Below, in pieces: positions 39,452 through 40,152 of a stretch of DNA of 40,152 nt (its first letter is position 1; each line of letters opens with the position of its first letter). Source of the DNA: Gammaproteobacteria bacterium (lineage in GTDB: Bacteria; Pseudomonadota; Gammaproteobacteria; Enterobacterales; Kangiellaceae); the NCBI GenBank assembly GCA_013372875.1, contig JABXIW010000273.1, forward strand, positions 1 to 40,152, in the 5' to 3' direction. Under the pieces are notes generated by a model. It did not search any database, was not told the origin of the DNA, and saw nothing but the letters and a program-made list of their open reading frames with translations. A program made the position numbers and the translations under genes.

Positions 39452-40152
39452 ATGGTTCTGGGGTTATTTCAAAAGAAACAGGTGCCCGTTGTCGGCATCG
39501 ATATCAGCTCCACCGCAGTGAAGGTGTTGCAGCTAGGCAAAGTGGGCAACCGCTATCGAGTTGATCGATATGCTGTTGAGCCCTTACCACAAGGCGCCGT
39601 TGTTGAGCGCGACATCCGCGATACCGAAGCGGTGGGTAATGCCATTAAAAAAGCCATTCAAAAAGCACGTGCCAATACCAAATATGCCGCCGTAGCGGTT
39701 TCTGGTTCGGCTGTGATAACGCGTTCTATTCAAATGGAAAAAGGCTTAGACGATGAGGAAATGGAAGATCGTATCCGCATCGAAGCTGATCAATATATTC
39801 CGTATCCACTTGAAGAAGTGAATATGGATTTCCGCATTTTGGGCGACTCTGCCAGTGCTGACAATATGGTGGACGTATTGTTGGCTGCTTCGCGTAGTAC
39901 TAACGTGGATTCACGCGTTGAAGCGCTAGAAGATGCTGATTTAGTACCAAAAATCGTCGATATTGAGGCTTATGCCATTGAGCGCGCTTATCAATTAACG
40001 AAGAAAAAGACGGTTGAACATATTGAAAATTCGGTGGTGGCGATTATTGATATCGGCGCGACCATTACCTCATTAAACGTGCTGCAAAACGGTCAAGTGA
40101 TTTATAACCGTGAGCAATTATTTGGTGGTAACCAATTAACCGAAGAAATTCA
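39452..40152 (+). CDS. pilM: Type IV pilus assembly protein PilM (partial)
   Basis: At least 233 aa from ATG 39452, open to the right edge. VVGIDISSTAVKVLQL and AIIDIGATITSLNVL are the phosphate-binding strands of an actin-like fold, and RIEADQYIPYPLEEV is the PilM signature. PilM is a cytoplasmic protein binding the PilN tail and linking the pilus machine to the inner-membrane alignment complex; pilNOPQ would be expected beyond the window. AGGA precedes the start closely. About 120 residues are missing. Confidence 0.94.
   Translation, partial: MVLGLFQKKQVPVVGIDISSTAVKVLQLGKVGNRYRVDRYAVEPLPQGAVVERDIRDTEAVGNAIKKAIQKARANTKYAAVAVSGSAVITRSIQMEKGLDDEEMEDRIRIEADQYIPYPLEEVNMDFRILGDSASADNMVDVLLAASRSTNVDSRVEALEDADLVPKIVDIEAYAIERAYQLTKKKTVEHIENSVVAIIDIGATITSLNVLQNGQVIYNREQLFGGNQLTEEI

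Noticed and set aside
1..40152. CRISPR arrays, tRNA/rRNA genes, prophage
   Set aside because: No regularly spaced repeats, cloverleaf-like clusters or phage structural genes were recognised.

Overview
The window is 40 kb of chromosome from a Gram-negative gammaproteobacterium. It carries PBP1A and PBP1B, type IV pilus PilM, ErpA, YajQ, PepB, a C5-type haem gene (hemL) and several lipoproteins. The AT-leaning codon use and gene set would fit a marine lineage such as Kangiellaceae/Aliikangiella, but that placement is inference.

Layout: (1) 1-1750, ribA (cut by the edge) and pepB. (2) 1741-5070, a compact cluster that I read as a split borosin RiPP locus: GNAT acetyltransferase, an OphMA/SonM-type peptide backbone alpha-N-methyltransferase, a separate 83-aa precursor peptide, a terminator-like hairpin, and a periplasmic-sensor diguanylate cyclase. 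(3) 5166-7873, PBP1B and a HIT protein. (4) 7911-14461 (minus), a tightly packed tryptophan/kynurenine catabolic operon: RidA-type 2-aminomuconate deaminase, 3-hydroxyanthranilate dioxygenase, ACMS decarboxylase, cyclase-type formamidase, kynureninase, kynurenine monooxygenase and, unexpectedly, an M28 peptidase. The missing dehydrogenase step (ALDH8-like) and an SDR lie in a second minus-strand pair at 18627-20907. Together they cover N-formylkynurenine to 2-oxo-3-hexenedioate; no tryptophan dioxygenase is in the window. (5) 14671-18513, a hypothetical gene, yajQ, a DUF885 lipoprotein, a GIY-YIG gene flanked by small palindromes, and a PilZ gene. (6) 20996-25647, a diguanylate cyclase with a prenyltransferase-like toroid sensor, hemL, pyrB and rubredoxin. 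(7) 25714-26807, a miniature integron cassette array without integrase: two structurally convincing attC sites, two complete cassettes (DUF3658, DUF3806) and a short remnant. (8) 27062-31529, erpA, bactofilin, DUF6776, a ClC channel with degenerate CBS domains, hemJ and DUF1272. (9) 31575-34291, an ECF sigma / ZAS anti-sigma / YbjQ / MsrA-Trx-MsrB repair module with a long hairpin at the msr start codon. (10) 34364-40152, a LytTR regulator, a class C beta-lactamase-like lipoprotein, mrcA (PBP1A) and the divergent pilM, cut by the right edge.

The strongest candidates for something new are the borosin locus, the toroid-GGDEF receptor and the attC cassette array. Three c-di-GMP genes (two GGDEF, one PilZ) are scattered through the window. 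No rRNA, tRNA, CRISPR array or prophage was recognised.
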